Source: Acidobacteriota bacterium
Lineage (GTDB): Bacteria > Acidobacteriota > Terriglobia > Terriglobales > Acidobacteriaceae
NCBI GenBank assembly: GCA_021780095.1
Contig: JAJXZK010000429.1
Span: 1 to 7,795, forward strand
Direction: 5' to 3'
DNA length: 7,795 nt
The position numbers and the translations under genes were made by a program. Shown piece after piece: positions 6,228 through 7,795 of this stretch. How positions within the stretch are numbered: position 1 is the stretch's first letter; every line of letters starts with the position of its first letter. Below the pieces are notes generated by a model. The model was not told where the DNA came from. It ran no database searches and saw only the letters and a program-made list of their open reading frames with translations.

Positions 6228-7795
6228 CTACGACTTGGAGTGAGACACCTCGGGAGAAGCGTCGCTCCCGATGCGCATTCCATAAAACGAGCGGTGCACG
6301 AAATAGAACGAGATGAGGAAGAAAACCCCCGCCAGCACGTGGGTTAGCGTCGGGTTGGTCGCCGAAAGCTCAACCGCCAACTCGACCGCCAGCAAGCCAA
6401 ACAGCGTCGTGAACTTGATGACCGGATTGAGAGCCACGGAAGCGGTGTCTTTGAACGGGTCGCCCACCAGGTCGCCGACCACCGTTGCTTCATGCAGGGG
6501 CGTTCCCTTTTCATGCAACTCGACTTCGACGATCTTCTTCGCGTTGTCCCAGGCTCCTCCCGCATTTGCCATAAAGATGGCCTGGTAGAGTCCGAACATG
6601 GCGATTGAGATCAGGTAGCCGATGAAGAAGAATGGATCGAGGAAAGCGAAGGCCAGAGCCGCAAAAAACAACGAGATGAAGATGGTCAACATTCCCTTTT
6701 GCGCGTAGCGGGTGCAAATGGCGACGACCATCTTGCTGTCTTCAGTGGAGGCTTTTTCGGCTCCCTCAATCTTCATATTGCGCTTGATGTACTCCACGGC
6801 ACGGTAAGCGCCCGTGGTCACGGCCTGGGTAGCAGCGCCGCTGAACCAGTAGATCACCGCGCCTCCGGTAATCAGGCCAAGCAGAAAGGGAGCGTGGAGC
6901 AGCGAGAGCTTGTCCACATTCTGGGTGAGCGAGTTGGTCAGCGCCATAATTGTGGCGAAGATCAGAGTGGTTGCGCCCACCACGGCCGTACCAATCAGCA
7001 CCGGCTTGGAGCTGGCTTTGAACGTATTGCCTGCGCCATCGCCCGCCTCCAGCATCCTCTTGGCGTGCTCGAAGTCGACCTTCACTCCGTAGTCCTTTTT
7101 CACTAGCTCATAGACATCCGGCTCGTTCTCGATGAGAGAGAGCTCATAAATGGATTGCGCGTTGTCTGTCACTGGTCCAAAAGAATCGACTGCGATGGTG
7201 ACAGGTCCCATGCCCAGGAAGCCGAAAGCCACCAGACCGAAGGCGAACATCGGCGCAGCCAGAACTATATTCTCGAATCCCAGAGTGCTCACCCCGTAGC
7301 CAATCGCCATTAAAGCCGTCACCGCCAGTCCCAGGTAATAGGCGGAATAATTTCCGGAAACAAATCCCGACAGCAGGCCAAGAGCTGAGCCGCCCTCCCT
7401 TGCCGACGCGACCACTTCTTTTACATGGCGAGCCGTGGTTGAAGTGAACACCTTGACAAGCTCAGGTATGAGCGCCCCAGCGACAGTTCCGCAGGATGTG
7501 ATGGTTGCCAGTTTCCACCAGAGGGTGGGGTCGCCACCCAAATTGGGAAGCAGGAGATAGGTGACCGGGTAAGTGACCGCAATCGTCACGATGGAAGTAA
7601 TCCACACCAGTGAGGTCAGCGGAGCTTCAAAGTTGAATTCCAGCGCTTTACCGAACCGCACTTTTGAAATCACCTCGTTGATGTAATAGCCCGCAACCGC
7701 CGCTACCAGCATGGCCACACGAACCGCAAACAGCCAGACCAGCACTTGCACTCCGACGGTAGCGCTCTTCGCGCCCAGGATGAGGAATGCGATCA
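6228..7795 (-). CDS. hppA: Ion-translocating membrane pyrophosphatase (C-terminal part, runs off the right edge)
   Basis: The frame is open from the right edge to TAG at 6230-6228: 521 residues of a protein that is normally about 650-800, so the N-terminus with the main substrate-binding DxxxD motif lies outside. The GTG at 7751 is internal, not the start, since family-like hydrophobic sequence continues to 7793. The enzyme hydrolyses pyrophosphate at the cytoplasmic face and pumps H+ or Na+ across the inner membrane. Seen (numbered from the first complete codon in the window): many transmembrane stretches, FGPVTDNAQS (205-214), GDGAGNTFKASSK (251-263), NAGGAWDNAKK (410-420) and VVGDLVGDPFKDTASVALNP (438-457), which supply Mg-PPi ligands. 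The position after GNT-x is Lys (259); in the family Lys here marks K+-independent enzymes and Ala K+-dependent ones. DNAQS (usual DNAGG) and KASSKP (usual AAIGKG) are departures from classical sequences and suggest a divergent subfamily. Na+ versus H+ pumping cannot be decided without the N-terminal half. Confidence 0.95.
   Translation of the reverse strand, partial: IAFLILGAKSATVGVQVLVWLFAVRVAMLVAAVAGYYINEVISKVRFGKALEFNFEAPLTSLVWITSIVTIAVTYPVTYLLLPNLGGDPTLWWKLATITSCGTVAGALIPELVKVFTSTTARHVKEVVASAREGGSALGLLSGFVSGNYSAYYLGLAVTALMAIGYGVSTLGFENIVLAAPMFAFGLVAFGFLGMGPVTIAVDSFGPVTDNAQSIYELSLIENEPDVYELVKKDYGVKVDFEHAKRMLEAGDGAGNTFKASSKPVLIGTAVVGATTLIFATIMALTNSLTQNVDKLSLLHAPFLLGLITGGAVIYWFSGAATQAVTTGAYRAVEYIKRNMKIEGAEKASTEDSKMVVAICTRYAQKGMLTIFISLFFAALAFAFLDPFFFIGYLISIAMFGLYQAIFMANAGGAWDNAKKIVEVELHEKGTPLHEATVVGDLVGDPFKDTASVALNPVIKFTTLFGLLAVELAVELSATNPTLTHVLAGVFFLISFYFVHRSFYGMRIGSDASPEVSHSKS

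Noticed and set aside
5977..6243. Short open frames in the hppA-mutS2 gap (plus 5977-6243, minus 5981-6205)
   Set aside because: No ribosome binding sites, no family pattern, and one overlaps the hppA end; chance frames are more likely.
1..7795. Mobile element, CRISPR array, defence system or tRNA/rRNA
   Set aside because: No transposase or integrase motifs, no regularly spaced repeats, no terminal inverted repeats and no tRNA-like arms were seen.

Overview
The window reads as chromosomal DNA from a moderately GC-rich Gram-negative bacterium. The best guess is an Acidobacteriota member (Terriglobia-like). The clues are an ECF sigma factor with an anti-sigma-type zinc finger directly upstream of a TolC efflux gene, the style of the TolC N-terminus, and the mix of a cytidylate-kinase-like protein, MutS2 and a divergent membrane pyrophosphatase. 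The assignment rests on recalled family patterns, not on a search.

Layout, left to right. (a) 1-1403, minus strand: an ECF sigma factor whose C-terminus carries a zinc-finger (ZAS/zf-HC2-like) domain (516-1403), followed by the start of a TolC-family outer-membrane efflux gene that leaves the window at base 1. A plausible ECF-type promoter (TGTAAC ... GGTCT) sits in the 101-bp gap just before tolC. (b) 1639-2652, plus strand: a membrane fatty-acid-desaturase-family enzyme with complete histidine boxes, divergent from the sigma gene. (c) 2666-3277, minus strand: a cytidylate-kinase-like protein, convergent with the desaturase across a 13-bp gap. (d) 3360-5882, minus strand: a full-length MutS2 ATPase with an Smr domain, 82 bp upstream of the kinase gene and possibly co-transcribed with it. 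(e) 5883-6227: a 345-bp gap with a short hairpin and a weak promoter candidate, and no convincing gene. (f) 6228-7795, minus strand: the C-terminal two-thirds or so of an ion-pumping membrane pyrophosphatase (HppA) that runs off the right edge.

How they work together: the sigma-zinc-finger protein and TolC look like one regulated efflux locus, with the sigma factor probably driving the efflux genes through the promoter in front of tolC. The remaining genes (lipid desaturation, a nucleotide-kinase fold, DNA or ribosome maintenance, pyrophosphate energetics) look like ordinary chromosomal neighbours with no shared pathway. I see no tRNA, rRNA, CRISPR array, insertion sequence or integrase. No clearly new multi-gene system is visible. 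The items most worth a second look are the one-piece sigma/zinc-finger protein with its candidate target promoter, the altered Smr motif in MutS2, and the divergent pyrophosphatase signature.
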